In this document: one piece after another, positions 20,548-29,830 of the stretch
Layout of the letters: each line of letters opens with the position of its first letter
Numbering within the stretch: position 1 is the stretch's first letter
From: Clavibacter michiganensis subsp. insidiosus
GTDB taxonomy: Bacteria > Actinomycetota > Actinomycetes > Actinomycetales > Microbacteriaceae
Direction: 5' to 3'
Assembly (NCBI RefSeq): GCF_002240565.1
Contig: NZ_MZMO01000001.1
Location: 1,984,001 to 2,048,000, forward strand
DNA: 64,000 nucleotides
The notes under the pieces: generated by a model
The model's input: the letters and a program-made list of their open reading frames with translations, nothing else
The model's database searches: none
Told to the model about the DNA's origin: nothing
Position numbers and translations under genes: made by a program

Positions 20548-21404
20548 GCGACCCCCGCGCCGAGACGCTCCTCGCCGCCGCGCCGTCGCGCCCTCCGGTC
20601 CGGATCCTGGCCGTCGCCGGGACCGCGGGCGCGGCGATCGTCGTCGTCCTGCTCCTCGCCTCCGCCCTCGCCCCCGGCCTCGTCGCGCCCGGCGACCCGC
20701 TCGCCATCGCGCCCCCGGAGGCCTTCCGCGCGCCGGGACCCGGCCACCTCCTCGGCACCGACGAGTCCGGCCGCGACGTGCTCACGCGCGTCGTGCACGG
20801 CGCCGGCCCCAGCCTCGTCATCGGCGTGAGCGCCACGGCCATCGGCCTCGGCCTCGGCGCGGTCCTCGGGCTCGCCGCCGCGCTCCTCGGCCGGGTCGCC
20901 GACTTCGCCGTCAACCGCGTCATCGAGGTGGTCTTCGCGTTCCCGGGCCTGCTGCTCGCGCTCTTCCTCATCGTGATCCTCGGGCCCGGCATCGGCAGCG
21001 CCACCCTCGCCGTCGGGATCTCGGCCGCGCCCGGCTACGCGCGCATCATCCGCGGCCGGGTCATGTCGGTGCGGCGGTCCGCCTACGTCGAGGCCGCGAC
21101 CGTGCTCGGCCGTCCGCCGCTCGTGGTGCTCGCGCGGCACATCCTGCCGAACACGGCCGCGCCGCTCTTCGTGCTCGGCACGCTGGGCGTCGGCCAGGCG
21201 ATCGTGTGGGCGTCCTCCCTCAGCTACCTCGGGCTCGGCACCGTGCCGCCGGATCCCGAGTGGGGCGCCATGCTCGCGGCCGGCCGCACGTACATCGGCT
21301 CGGCGCCGTGGCTGACCGTGGTGCCCGGCCTCATGATCGTGCTCACCGCCACCGCGTCGACCGTGCTCGGCCGGGCGCTCGAGCGACGGGTGCGCGCGTC
21401 GTGA
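20544..21404 (+). CDS. ABC importer permease 2 (DppC/OppC type)
   Basis: Second permease subunit, 286 residues, starting ATGA over the stop of permease 1. It has an N-terminal span, the family segment GTDESGRDVLTRVVHGAGPSLVIGV, four to five further spans, and the EAA loop RRSAYVEAATVLGRPPLVVLARHILPN. The C-terminus contains the usual PPDPEWGAMLAAGR motif. Its stop overlaps the GTG of the ATPase gene. Confidence 0.93.
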   Translation: MSDPRAETLLAAAPSRPPVRILAVAGTAGAAIVVVLLLASALAPGLVAPGDPLAIAPPEAFRAPGPGHLLGTDESGRDVLTRVVHGAGPSLVIGVSATAIGLGLGAVLGLAAALLGRVADFAVNRVIEVVFAFPGLLLALFLIVILGPGIGSATLAVGISAAPGYARIIRGRVMSVRRSAYVEAATVLGRPPLVVLARHILPNTAAPLFVLGTLGVGQAIVWASSLSYLGLGTVPPDPEWGAMLAAGRTYIGSAPWLTVVPGLMIVLTATASTVLGRALERRVRAS

Positions 21405-23071
21405 GCGCCGGATCCGGCCGGGCCGCGCCCGCGACGCCGCCCGCCCTGCGCGTCGAGGACCTCCGGGTCTCGTTCGACGGCGTCCCCGTCGTCCACGGGG
21501 TCTCGCTGCGGATAGCGCCCGGCGAGTGCCTCGCGCTGGTCGGCACCTCCGGCTCCGGCAAGAGCGTCACCGCCCGGAGCCTCCTCGGCCTCGCGGGCGC
21601 GGGCGCCGACGTGCGCGCCGACGTGCTGGAGGTGGGCGGCCGGGACCTGCGCGACGCCGGCCCCCGCGAGTGGCGGCGCGTCCGCGGATCCGGCGTCGGG
21701 CTCGTGCTGCAGGACGCGCTCTCCTCGCTCGACCCGCTGCGCCCCATCGGGCGCGAGATCGGCGACGCCCTCCGGATCCACGGGATGCGGGACCCGCGCG
21801 CCCGGCGGGCGCGCGTCCTCGAGCTGCTCGAGCGCGTGGGCATGCCGGATCCCGCGACGCGCGTGCACCAGCGCTCGGGCGAGCTCTCGGGCGGGCTGCG
21901 GCAGCGGGCGCTGCTCGCGGCGGCCCTCGCGCTGGATCCGCCGCTCCTCGTGGCCGACGAGCCCACGACCGCGCTCGACGCCACCGTGCAGGCCCGCATC
22001 ATCGACCTGCTCGCCGACCTCCGCACGCGCGGCCAGGCGACCCTGCTCGTCAGCCACGACCTGGCGGTCGTCGCGCGCCTCGCCGACCGCGTCGCCGTCA
22101 TGCACGACGGCCGCGTCGTCGAGGAGGGCCCGACCGCCGACGTGCTCCGCACGCCCGCGCACCGCCGGACGCGCGCGCTCGTCGCCGCCGTGCCGACGGA
22201 TGTCCCGCGCAGCGTGGCGCTGTCGGAGGCCCGGATCGACGCGGCCGCCGCATCGTCGACGACGACCGCCGCACCGCACCCGGACGACCGCGTCGTCCTG
22301 CGCGCCACCTCGCTGACGCGCTCCTACCGGGGCCCGGCCGGATCCGCCCGCACGGCCGTCGACGACGTGTCCCTCGAGGTCCGCCGCGGCCGCACGCTCG
22401 GCCTCGTCGGCGGATCCGGCTCCGGCAAGACCACGGTCGCCCGCCTCCTGCTCGCCCTCGAGGAGCCGGACGCGGGCGACGTCACGCTCGACGACGCGCC
22501 GTGGAGCGGCATCCCGGAGCGCGACCGCCGCGGCCGCCGCGCACGCGTCGGCGCCGTCTACCAGGACCCGCTCGCGTCCTTCGACCCGCGCTGGACCGTC
22601 GACCGGATCCTCCAGGACGCCCTCGCGGTCGCCGGCCTCCGCGGCGCCGACGCGTTCGACTCCCCCGCGACGCTCCTCGCGCAGGTGGGCCTCGATCCCG
22701 CGCTCCTCCGCCGCCGTCCCGCCCGGCTGTCGGGCGGCCAGCGGCAGCGCGTCGCCATCGCGCGCGCCATCGCGGCCCGCCCCGACGTGCTGATCTGCGA
22801 CGAGCCCGTGTCCGCGCTCGACATCGCCGTGCAGGCGCAGGTGCTCGACCTCCTCGACGAGCTGCAGCGCCGCCTCGGCCTCGGCGTCCTCCTCATCTCG
22901 CACGACCTCGGCGTCGTGGCGCACATGAGCGACGAGGTGCTGGTGATGAGCGACGGCCGCGTGGTCGAGCGCGGATCCGCCGACGACGTGCTGACGCGCC
23001 CGACGCACCCCGTCACCCGGGCGCTCCTCGACGCCGTCCCCCGGTTGGATCCGGACGCCGCGCCGCGCTGA
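21401..23071 (+). CDS. Fused double ABC ATPase (DppD-DppF type)
   Basis: Energises the family 5 importer. The 556-residue protein contains two complete nucleotide-binding domains: the first with Walker A GTSGSGKSVTA, signature LSGGLRQRA and Walker B LLVADEPTTALD; the second with GGSGSGKTTVA, LSGGQRQRVA and LICDEPVSALD. Most peptide importers use two separate ATPases; the fusion is common in Actinobacteria. The GTG start overlaps the previous stop (GTGA). Three four-base overlaps in a row mark one coupled four-gene operon. Confidence 0.93.
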   Translation: MSAGSGRAAPATPPALRVEDLRVSFDGVPVVHGVSLRIAPGECLALVGTSGSGKSVTARSLLGLAGAGADVRADVLEVGGRDLRDAGPREWRRVRGSGVGLVLQDALSSLDPLRPIGREIGDALRIHGMRDPRARRARVLELLERVGMPDPATRVHQRSGELSGGLRQRALLAAALALDPPLLVADEPTTALDATVQARIIDLLADLRTRGQATLLVSHDLAVVARLADRVAVMHDGRVVEEGPTADVLRTPAHRRTRALVAAVPTDVPRSVALSEARIDAAAASSTTTAAPHPDDRVVLRATSLTRSYRGPAGSARTAVDDVSLEVRRGRTLGLVGGSGSGKTTVARLLLALEEPDAGDVTLDDAPWSGIPERDRRGRRARVGAVYQDPLASFDPRWTVDRILQDALAVAGLRGADAFDSPATLLAQVGLDPALLRRRPARLSGGQRQRVAIARAIAARPDVLICDEPVSALDIAVQAQVLDLLDELQRRLGLGVLLISHDLGVVAHMSDEVLVMSDGRVVERGSADDVLTRPTHPVTRALLDAVPRLDPDAAPR

Positions 23072-23089
23072 CCGGGCCGGCGCCCCGCG

Positions 23090-24517
23090 TCACGCCCCGG
23101 CGTGCCGGTCGAGGAAGGCGTAGAGCTCGCGGTCGTCCACCCCGGGGAAGGACCCGCGCGGCAGCGGCGCGAGGATGTGCGCGTGGAGCCGCGCGCTCGG
23201 CCACGCGCGGTCGCGCCACCGGCCGGCGTCCTCGGGATCCGCGCGCCGGCAGCACGACTCGTCCGGGCACCGCGACACGCTCCGCGCCGTCGTCTCGCGG
23301 CCGCGGAACCACTTGGCGTGCGCGAAGGGCACGCCGAACGAGATGGAGTACTCGCCCTCGGCCGTGGATCCCGTCTGCGTCGAGCACCAGAACGTCCCCG
23401 CGGGCGTGTCCGTGTACTGGTGGAACTCGGTCGTGCGGTTCGTGCGGTCGAACGCGCCGCGCGCCGCCCACTCCCGGCACACCGGCTGCCCCTCGACGGC
23501 GCCCGTCACGTCGACGGGCAGCGGCAGGCCGTCGTTCTCGTACGCCTTGTAGACCGCGCCGTCGCCGCCCACGCGCAGGAAGTGCACGCGGAGGTCGAGG
23601 TGCGTCGTGCTGATGTTCGTGAGCCGCAGCGCCGCGGCCTCGTGCGTGACGCCGAACGCGTCGCGGAAGTCCTCCACCGCGAGGTCGCGCCGCGCCTTGG
23701 CCTCCGCGAGGAACTCCACCGACTGCGTCAGCGGCATGAGGCACGCGGCCGCGAAGTAGTTGATCTCCAGCCGCTGCCGCAGGAAGTCGGCGTAGCTCGC
23801 GGGCTCCTCGTGGCCGAGCACGCGGTGCGCCATCGCCTGCAGTGCCATCGAGCGGAGGCCGTGGCCGCCGGGGATGGAGGCGGGCGGCAGGTAGATCCGC
23901 CCCTCGCCGAGGTCGGTGACGGAGCGCGTCGACCGCGGCAGGTCGTCCACGTAGATCAGCTCGAACCCGAGCCCCTCGGCCATGCGGCTGACGCTGCGGT
24001 GCGAGAGCGCCCCGCTGCGGTGGCCGACGTCGGCGAGCATCCGCTCGGCCAGCTCCTCGATGGCGGGGATGTGGTTGTGGCGCTCGCGCATCATGAGCCG
24101 CTGCTCGGTGTTCGCCCGCCGCGCCTCCTCGGGCGTCGCGATCGACTCGCGCTCGCGTCGCGCGAGCTCGCGGTGCAGCCCCACGAGCGCCTCGAGCGTC
24201 TCCTGCGGCAGCGCCCTGCTCGCGGGGACGGCCGGCAGCCCGAGCGAGCCGTACAGCGACGAGCGCTGCGCCCGGTCGAGCTCGATCTCCAGGGCCGAGC
24301 GCGCGTCCGGCGCGTCGGCGGCGAGCAGGTGCGTGACGTCGACGCCGAGCGCGCCGGCGATCCTCCCCAGCGTCGACAGCCGCGTCTCGCGCCGGCCGTT
24401 CTCGATCATGCTCAGCTGGCTCGGCAGGATCCCCGCCCGCTCCCCCAGCGCCTGCAGCGTCAGCCCGGCGCCCTTCCGCGCGTGCCGGATGCGCCGGCCG
24501 ATGACGAGCTGGTCCAT
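23090..24517 (-). CDS. RamB-like transcriptional regulator (XRE HTH plus IrrE/ImmA-like domain)
   Basis: The 475-residue protein has an N-terminal XRE helix-turn-helix (GAGLTLQALGERAGILPSQL), a linker, a ScfR/IrrE-like metallo-domain with degenerate motif (MAHRVLGHE, about 245-253), and a C-terminal DUF2083-type domain with a Cys-rich patch (CPDESCC). This architecture matches RamB of Corynebacterium and Rv0465c of Mycobacterium, which control acetate and glyoxylate genes. It is divergent from pckG, a plausible target. The start at 24517 follows AGAGGTG. The normal HExxH appears as HRVLGHE, so catalysis is doubtful. Confidence 0.87.
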   Translation of the reverse strand: MDQLVIGRRIRHARKGAGLTLQALGERAGILPSQLSMIENGRRETRLSTLGRIAGALGVDVTHLLAADAPDARSALEIELDRAQRSSLYGSLGLPAVPASRALPQETLEALVGLHRELARRERESIATPEEARRANTEQRLMMRERHNHIPAIEELAERMLADVGHRSGALSHRSVSRMAEGLGFELIYVDDLPRSTRSVTDLGEGRIYLPPASIPGGHGLRSMALQAMAHRVLGHEEPASYADFLRQRLEINYFAAACLMPLTQSVEFLAEAKARRDLAVEDFRDAFGVTHEAAALRLTNISTTHLDLRVHFLRVGGDGAVYKAYENDGLPLPVDVTGAVEGQPVCREWAARGAFDRTNRTTEFHQYTDTPAGTFWCSTQTGSTAEGEYSISFGVPFAHAKWFRGRETTARSVSRCPDESCCRRADPEDAGRWRDRAWPSARLHAHILAPLPRGSFPGVDDRELYAFLDRHAGA

Positions 24518-24520
24518 GCA

Positions 24521-24553
24521 TTCACCTCTCCGTGAACATCCGCCATTCTTCAC
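24521..24553. promoter_or_regulatory. Candidate operator in the ramB-like/pckG gap
   Basis: Inverted repeat TTCAC-N6-GTGAA (24521-24525 and 24532-24536) overlaps the ribosome-binding site of the regulator. A third half-site TTCAC lies at 24549. It could serve autoregulation. It is not the RamB consensus reported for Corynebacterium. Confidence 0.35.
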
Positions 24554-24628
24554 GCCGACGGATCCCCGAACCCCATCCTGGCGCGCCACAGGCTGGAACA
24601 ACAGACCGATCGACGAGGACGGACCGAC

Positions 24629-26587
24629 ATGACCAGCATCCAGGACGCACCCCCGCTCACCGACGACCGCCCGCGCGGCGACCGGACCGACACCGGCACC
24701 GGCACCGGCACCGGCACCGGCACCACCGCGCCCGACGCCCGCCCGCTCCCGCCCGGCGCGGCTGCCCCCGCGCGCTGCCGCGACCCCCGCGTCGCGGAGT
24801 GGGTCGCCGCCGTCGCCCGGCTCACCCTCCCCGACCGGGTCGTCTGGTGCACGGGCAGCGTCGCCCAGTACGACCGCCTCACGCGCGAGATGGTCGACGC
24901 CGGCACGCTCATCCGGCTGAACCCCGAGTGGCGCCCGCACAGCTTCCTCGCGCGCAGCGACCCGGCCGACGTCGCGCGCGTCGAGGACCGCACCTTCATC
25001 TGCTCACGGGACGAGGCCGACGCCGGCCCCACGAACAACTGGCGCGACCCCGCCGAGACGCGCGCCGAACTCCGGGACCTCTTCGCCGGATCCATGCGCG
25101 GCCGCACCCTCTACGTCGTCCCGTTCTCCATGGGCCCGCTCGGCGGCGCGATCTCGCAGCTCGGCGTGCAGATCACCGACAGCCCCTACGTCGTCGCCAG
25201 CATGGCCCTCATGACCCGGATGGGCGACGACGCGCTCCGCCTCATCGGCCCGGACACGACGTGGGTGCGCGCGCTGCACGGCCTCGGGGCGCCGCTCGTC
25301 GACGACGACGGGATCCGCCACCCCGACGTGCCGTGGCCGCACAACGCCGACAAGCGCATCTGCCACTTCCCCGAGGATCGCGAGATCATCTCGTTCGGCT
25401 CGGGCTACGGCGGCAACGCGCTCCTCGGCAAGAAGTGCTTCTCGCTCCGCATCGCGTCCGTGATGGCGCGCGACGAGGGCTGGCTCGCCGAGCACATGCT
25501 CCTCATCCGGATCACGAGCCCGGAGGGCCGGCGCTTCCACGTCGCGGCCGCGTTCCCGTCGGCGTGCGGCAAGACCAACCTCGCGATGCTGACGCCCACG
25601 ATCCCTGGCTGGACGGTCGAGACGCTGGGCGACGACATCGCGTGGCTCCGCCCCGACGTGCAGGGCCGCCTCCGGGCCGTGAACCCCGAGCGCGGGCTCT
25701 TCGGCGTGGCCCCCGGCACGGGCGAGGCCACGAACCCCGTCGCCATGGCGACCATCTGGGGCAACGCGATCTACACGAACGTCGCCCTCCGCCCCGACGG
25801 CGACGTGTGGTGGGAGGGCATGACGCCGACGCCGCCCGCGGGCCTCGTCGACTGGCAGGGGAAGCCGTGGTCGCCCGGATCCGGCACCCCCGCCGCGCAC
25901 CCGAACGCGCGCTTCACCGTGGGCCTGGAGCAGTGCCCGTCGCTCGCGGACGACTGGGACCACCCCGACGGGGTCGTGGTCGACGCCATCCTCTTCGGCG
26001 GCCGGCGCGCCACGAACGTCCCGCTCGTCGCGGAGGCGGACGACTGGGAGCACGGCGTCTTCGTCGGCGCGACCATGGCGTCGGAGCGGACGGCCGCCGC
26101 CGAGGGCCGGGTCGGCGAGCTCCGCCACGACCCCTTCGCGATGCAGCCGTTCTGCGGCTACGACATGGCCGACCACTGGCGGCACTGGCTGGAGGTCGGA
26201 CGAGGCCTCGGCGCCGGCGCGCCGCGCGTCTTCCAGGTCAACTGGTTCCGCAAGGGCGAGGACGGCTCGTTCCTCTGGCCGGGCTTCGGCGAGAACGCGC
26301 GCGTGCTCGAGTGGATCGTGCGGCGCGTCGAGGATCGCGTGCCCGTCGTACCGACCCCGGTGGGCGGCCTGCCCCTGCCGGAGGACCTCGACGTCGAGGG
26401 GCTCGACCTCGCCGACGGGGCGCTCGAGCAGCTGCTCGCGCTGGATCCGGCGCTCTGGCTCGAGGAGCTCGACGCCGTGGACGCGCACTTCGCGCGCTTC
26501 GGCGGCCGCGTGCCCGCGGAGCTGACGGCCCGACTCGACCGGATGCGCCGGGCCTTCCGGGAGACCGCGGCGCCCGCGCCCGCCTAG
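24629..26587 (+). CDS. pckG: Phosphoenolpyruvate carboxykinase (GTP)
   Basis: Gluconeogenic conversion of oxaloacetate to phosphoenolpyruvate with GTP. At 652 residues it is slightly longer than the usual 600-620 because of a Thr/Gly/Pro-rich N-terminal extension that includes (Thr-Gly)5. Signatures: [12 protein letters not shown] (kinase-1a P-loop with catalytic Cys), the metal and oxaloacetate region [27 protein letters not shown], and the [21 protein letters not shown] segment. The start has GAGGACGG nearby. The divergent RamB-like regulator suggests carbon-source control. Confidence 0.96.
   Translation: MTSIQDAPPLTDDRPRGDRTDTGTGTGTGTGTTAPDARPLPPGAAAPARCRDPRVAEWVAAVARLTLPDRVVWCTGSVAQYDRLTREMVDAGTLIRLNPEWRPHSFLARSDPADVARVEDRTFICSRDEADAGPTNNWRDPAETRAELRDLFAGSMRGRTLYVVPFSMGPLGGAISQLGVQITDSPYVVASMALMTRMGDDALRLIGPDTTWVRALHGLGAPLVDDDGIRHPDVPWPHNADKRICHFPEDREIISFGSGYGGNALLGKKCFSLRIASVMARDEGWLAEHMLLIRITSPEGRRFHVAAAFPSACGKTNLAMLTPTIPGWTVETLGDDIAWLRPDVQGRLRAVNPERGLFGVAPGTGEATNPVAMATIWGNAIYTNVALRPDGDVWWEGMTPTPPAGLVDWQGKPWSPGSGTPAAHPNARFTVGLEQCPSLADDWDHPDGVVVDAILFGGRRATNVPLVAEADDWEHGVFVGATMASERTAAAEGRVGELRHDPFAMQPFCGYDMADHWRHWLEVGRGLGAGAPRVFQVNWFRKGEDGSFLWPGFGENARVLEWIVRRVEDRVPVVPTPVGGLPLPEDLDVEGLDLADGALEQLLALDPALWLEELDAVDAHFARFGGRVPAELTARLDRMRRAFRETAAPAPA
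24692..24721 (+). repeat. (ACCGGC)5 hexanucleotide repeat in pckG
   Basis: Five perfect tandem copies of accggc near the start of pckG, encoding (Thr-Gly)5 at residues 22-31. Six-base units keep the frame when copy number changes. Confidence 0.9.
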
Positions 26588-26590
26588 CCG

Positions 26591-26648
26591 GGAGGCCGGA
26601 TGCGCGGGTCGTCGCCGCCCCCCCCCCCCCCCCCCGCATCCGGCCTCC
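26591..26648. terminator. pckG terminator hairpin with an 18-base C run in its loop
   Basis: Perfect 14-bp stem (26591-26604 with 26635-26648) around a 30-base loop that includes most of an uninterrupted run of 18 C (26618-26635). It begins just after the pckG stop and is probably its terminator. The valS -10 element follows 15 bases later. Confidence 0.75.
26618..26635 (+). repeat. Homopolymer of 18 C
   Basis: Uninterrupted C18 in the pckG-valS gap, the longest homopolymer noticed in the window. Tracts like this are prone to slipped-strand changes and to sequencing error. Confidence 0.85.
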
Positions 26649-26662
26649 GCGCCCCCATCCGG

Positions 26663-26668
26663 TAGCGT
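26663..26668 (+). promoter_or_regulatory. Putative valS -10 element
   Basis: TAGCGT about 70 bases before the valS start. A -35 at the right distance would lie around 26640-26645, within the terminator's right arm and close behind the C18 run. A GGCACC/GGTGCC hairpin follows in the leader (about 26683-26707). Confidence 0.4.
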
Positions 26669-26735
26669 GGATCCCGCACAGAAGGCACCTCACCATCGAC
26701 ACGGTGCCGTCCACACTGAGGGAACCGGAGCACGC

Positions 26736-29381
26736 ATGGCAGACGAACGACGTCCGGACACCGCGCAGGGCACGGCCGCACCGGTCACCCGGGTCCCCGA
26801 CAAGCCGGCCCTCGAGGGCCTCGAGGCGAAGTGGGGCGGCCGCTGGCAGGCCGACGGCACGTACGACTTCCGCCGCGACGAGGCCGCCGCCGGCACCGTC
26901 TTCTCCATCGACACCCCGCCGCCCACGGCGAGCGGATCCCTGCACATCGGCCACGTCTTCAGCTACACGCACACCGACGTCGTCGCCCGCTACCGTCGCA
27001 TGCGCGGCGAGAGCGTCTTCTACCCGCTGGGCTGGGACGACAACGGACTCCCCACCGAGCGCCGCGTCCAGAACTTCTACGGCGTCCGCTGCGACCCGAC
27101 GCTCCCCTACGACCCGGATTTCCGGCCCTCCGAGACCGGCGGCACGTCGAAGCCGGGCGACCAGCAGCCCATCTCCCGCCGCAACTTCATCGAGCTGTGC
27201 GAGCGCCTCACCGAGGAGGACGAGAAGCAGTTCGAGGACCTCTTCCGCACGCTCGGCCTGAGCGTCGACTGGCGCCAGAGCTACCGCACCATCGGCGCCG
27301 AGGCGCAGGTGGCCTCGCAGCGCGCGTTCCTCCGCAACCTCGCCCGCGGCGAGGCGTACCAGGCCGACGCCCCCACCCTCTGGGACGTCACCTTCCGCAC
27401 CGCGGTCGCGCAGGCCGAGCTCGAGGACCGCGAGCAGCCGAGCGCCTACCATCGCCTCGCGTTCCACCGCCCCGACGGCGACGACGTGATCATCGACACC
27501 ACGCGCCCCGAGCTCCTCGCGGCGTGCGTCGCCCTCGTCGCGCATCCCGACGACGAGCGCTACCAGGGCCTGTTCGGCACCACGGTCACGACGCCCGTCT
27601 TCGGCGTCGAGGTGCCCGTGCTCGCCCACCACCTCGCGCAGCCCGACAAGGGATCCGGCATCGCCATGGTCTGCACCTTCGGCGACCTCAACGACGTCGT
27701 CTGGTGGCGCGAGCTGCAGCTGGAGAACCGCGCGATCGTCGGCTTCGACGGCCGCATCGTCTCCGAGGCGCCCGCGGCGATCACGTCGGAGGCCGGCCGC
27801 GAGGCCTACGCCGCCCTCGTCGGCAAGACCGTCTTCTCCGCGAAGGCGGCGATGGTCGAGCTCCTCACGGAGTCCGGCGAGCTCATCGGCGAGCCACGCA
27901 AGATCACCCACCCCGTGAAGTTCTACGAGAAGGGCGACAAGCCCCTCGAGATCGTCTCCACCCGCCAGTGGTACATCCGCAACGGCGGCCGGGACGAGGA
28001 GCTGCGACAGGGCCTCATCGGCCGCGGCCGCGAGATCGGCTTCGTGCCCGACTTCATGCGCGTGCGCTATGAGAACTGGGTCGGCGGCCTCAACGGCGAC
28101 TGGCTCGTCTCCCGCCAGCGCTTCTTCGGCGTCCCGCTGCCCGTCTGGTACCCGCTCGACGCCGACGGCAACCCGGAGTTCGAGAAGGCCATCACGCCCA
28201 CCGAGGACCAGCTGCCCGTGGACCCGTCCTCGGATCCCGCGCCCGGCTACACCGAGGACCAGCGCGGCATGCCCGGCGGCTTCCAGGGCGAGCTCGACGT
28301 CATGGACACCTGGGCCACCTCCTCGCTCACCCCGCAGCTCGCGGGCGGCTGGGAGCGCGACCCGGAGCTGTTCGACCTCGTCTTCCCGTTCTCGATGCGC
28401 CCGCAGGGCCAGGACATCATCCGCACGTGGCTCTTCTCCACGGTCCTCCGCGCAGAGCTGGAGCACGGGACGGCGCCGTGGACGACGGCCGCGATCTCCG
28501 GCTGGATCCTCGACCCCGACCGCAAGAAGATGTCGAAGTCCAAGGGCAACGTCGTGACCCCCGCGGCCACGCTCGAGCAGTTCGGCTCCGACGCGGTGCG
28601 CTACTGGGCCGCCTCCGCCCGCCTCGGCGTCGACGCCGCGATGGACCCGCAGAACCCGACGCAGATCAAGATCGGCCGCCGGCTCGCGATCAAGGTGCTC
28701 AACGCCGCGAAGTTCATCCTCTCGTTCGAGGCGCCCGAGGGCGCCCGCGCCACCCACGCCATCGACGTCGGCATGCTCGCCGCCCTCGCCGAGGTCGTCG
28801 AGACGGCGAGCACCGCGCTCGAGGAGTACGACCACGCCCGCGCGCTGGAGGTCACGGAGAGCTTCTTCTGGACCTTCTGCGACGACTACCTCGAGCTCGT
28901 CAAGGACCGCGCCTACTCGGCCGACGCCGACCCGGCCGACCGGGGATCCGCGGTCGCGGCGCTCCGCGAGGCACTCGACGTCCTGCTGCGCCTGTTCGCG
29001 CCCTTCGTGCCGTTCGCGGCGGAGGAGGCGTGGAGCTGGTCGCACGACGGCTCGATCCACACCTCCGCGTGGCCGACCGCGCCGACGCCCGATGCCCCGG
29101 CCACCGGCGGCGCGCCCGACCCGCGGCTGCTGGCCCTCGCCGGCCGCGCGCTCGTGGGCATCCGCCGCGCCAAGACCGACGCCAAGGCCTCGCAGAAGAC
29201 GCCCGTCGCCGAGGCGGTCGTCTCCGCGTCGCCCGAGGACATCCGCTCGCTCGAGCTCGTGGCGCGGGACCTCCGCGCCGTGGGCCGCATCACCGACCTG
29301 ACCTTCACCGAGGGGGACGGCCCCGCCGTCACCCGCATCACGCTCGCCCCCGTCGAGCAGCCCGAGGAGAACCGCGCATGA
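26736..29381 (+). CDS. valS: Valyl-tRNA synthetase
   Basis: Charges tRNA-Val. The start at 26736 (MADERRPD) has GGAG five bases upstream. The 881-residue protein shows the HIGH-type motif PPPTASGSLHIGHVFSYTHTD, the editing domain with VIDTTRPELLAACVALVAHP-like sequence, KMSKSKGN, and an anticodon-binding C-terminal part. Its stop overlaps the next ATG (ATGA), so the acetyltransferase is coupled to it. Confidence 0.96.
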   Translation: MADERRPDTAQGTAAPVTRVPDKPALEGLEAKWGGRWQADGTYDFRRDEAAAGTVFSIDTPPPTASGSLHIGHVFSYTHTDVVARYRRMRGESVFYPLGWDDNGLPTERRVQNFYGVRCDPTLPYDPDFRPSETGGTSKPGDQQPISRRNFIELCERLTEEDEKQFEDLFRTLGLSVDWRQSYRTIGAEAQVASQRAFLRNLARGEAYQADAPTLWDVTFRTAVAQAELEDREQPSAYHRLAFHRPDGDDVIIDTTRPELLAACVALVAHPDDERYQGLFGTTVTTPVFGVEVPVLAHHLAQPDKGSGIAMVCTFGDLNDVVWWRELQLENRAIVGFDGRIVSEAPAAITSEAGREAYAALVGKTVFSAKAAMVELLTESGELIGEPRKITHPVKFYEKGDKPLEIVSTRQWYIRNGGRDEELRQGLIGRGREIGFVPDFMRVRYENWVGGLNGDWLVSRQRFFGVPLPVWYPLDADGNPEFEKAITPTEDQLPVDPSSDPAPGYTEDQRGMPGGFQGELDVMDTWATSSLTPQLAGGWERDPELFDLVFPFSMRPQGQDIIRTWLFSTVLRAELEHGTAPWTTAAISGWILDPDRKKMSKSKGNVVTPAATLEQFGSDAVRYWAASARLGVDAAMDPQNPTQIKIGRRLAIKVLNAAKFILSFEAPEGARATHAIDVGMLAALAEVVETASTALEEYDHARALEVTESFFWTFCDDYLELVKDRAYSADADPADRGSAVAALREALDVLLRLFAPFVPFAAEEAWSWSHDGSIHTSAWPTAPTPDAPATGGAPDPRLLALAGRALVGIRRAKTDAKASQKTPVAEAVVSASPEDIRSLELVARDLRAVGRITDLTFTEGDGPAVTRITLAPVEQPEENRA

Positions 29382-29830
29382 CCATCTCGATCCGTCCCGT
29401 CCGCGACGGCGACTTCTTCCCCTGGTTCGACCTGTTCGCGGGCTACGCCGAGTTCTACGGCACCGAGCTCACGGACGAGGCCGCCGTGCTGGCCTGGAGC
29501 CACCTCATCGACGACGCGCACGCGAGCTCCGCGCTCGTCGCCGTCGACGACGCTCACGAGGGCGCCCTCGTCGGCCTCGCGCACTTCCACCGCTTCTCGC
29601 GCCTGGCCCGCGGCACCGACGGCCTCCTCGTCGACGACCTGTACGTGCGGGAGATCTCGTGCCGCCAGGGCGTGGGCGAGCAGCTCATCGCCGCGGCCGC
29701 CGAGGTCGCGCGCCGGGACGGCGCGAGCATGCTCCGCTGGATCACCGCCGAGGACAACGCGGACGCGCAACGCCTCTACGACCGGGTCGCCCGCCGCACC
29801 ACGTGGGTCACCTACGAGCAGGACGTCTGA
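29378..29830 (+). CDS. GNAT family N-acetyltransferase
   Basis: A 150-residue acetyl-CoA-dependent transferase. It starts ISIRPVRDGDFFPWFDLFAGY and has the GNAT core: LVDDLYVREISCRQGVGEQLI, where RQGVGEQL is the acetyl-CoA pyrophosphate loop (RxxGxG/A), then LRWITAEDNADAQRLYDRV. The substrate (small molecule or protein) is unknown. The ATG overlaps the valS stop and its own stop overlaps the next start (TGATG), placing it in a valS-GNAT-small ORF operon. Confidence 0.9.
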   Translation: MTISIRPVRDGDFFPWFDLFAGYAEFYGTELTDEAAVLAWSHLIDDAHASSALVAVDDAHEGALVGLAHFHRFSRLARGTDGLLVDDLYVREISCRQGVGEQLIAAAAEVARRDGASMLRWITAEDNADAQRLYDRVARRTTWVTYEQDV

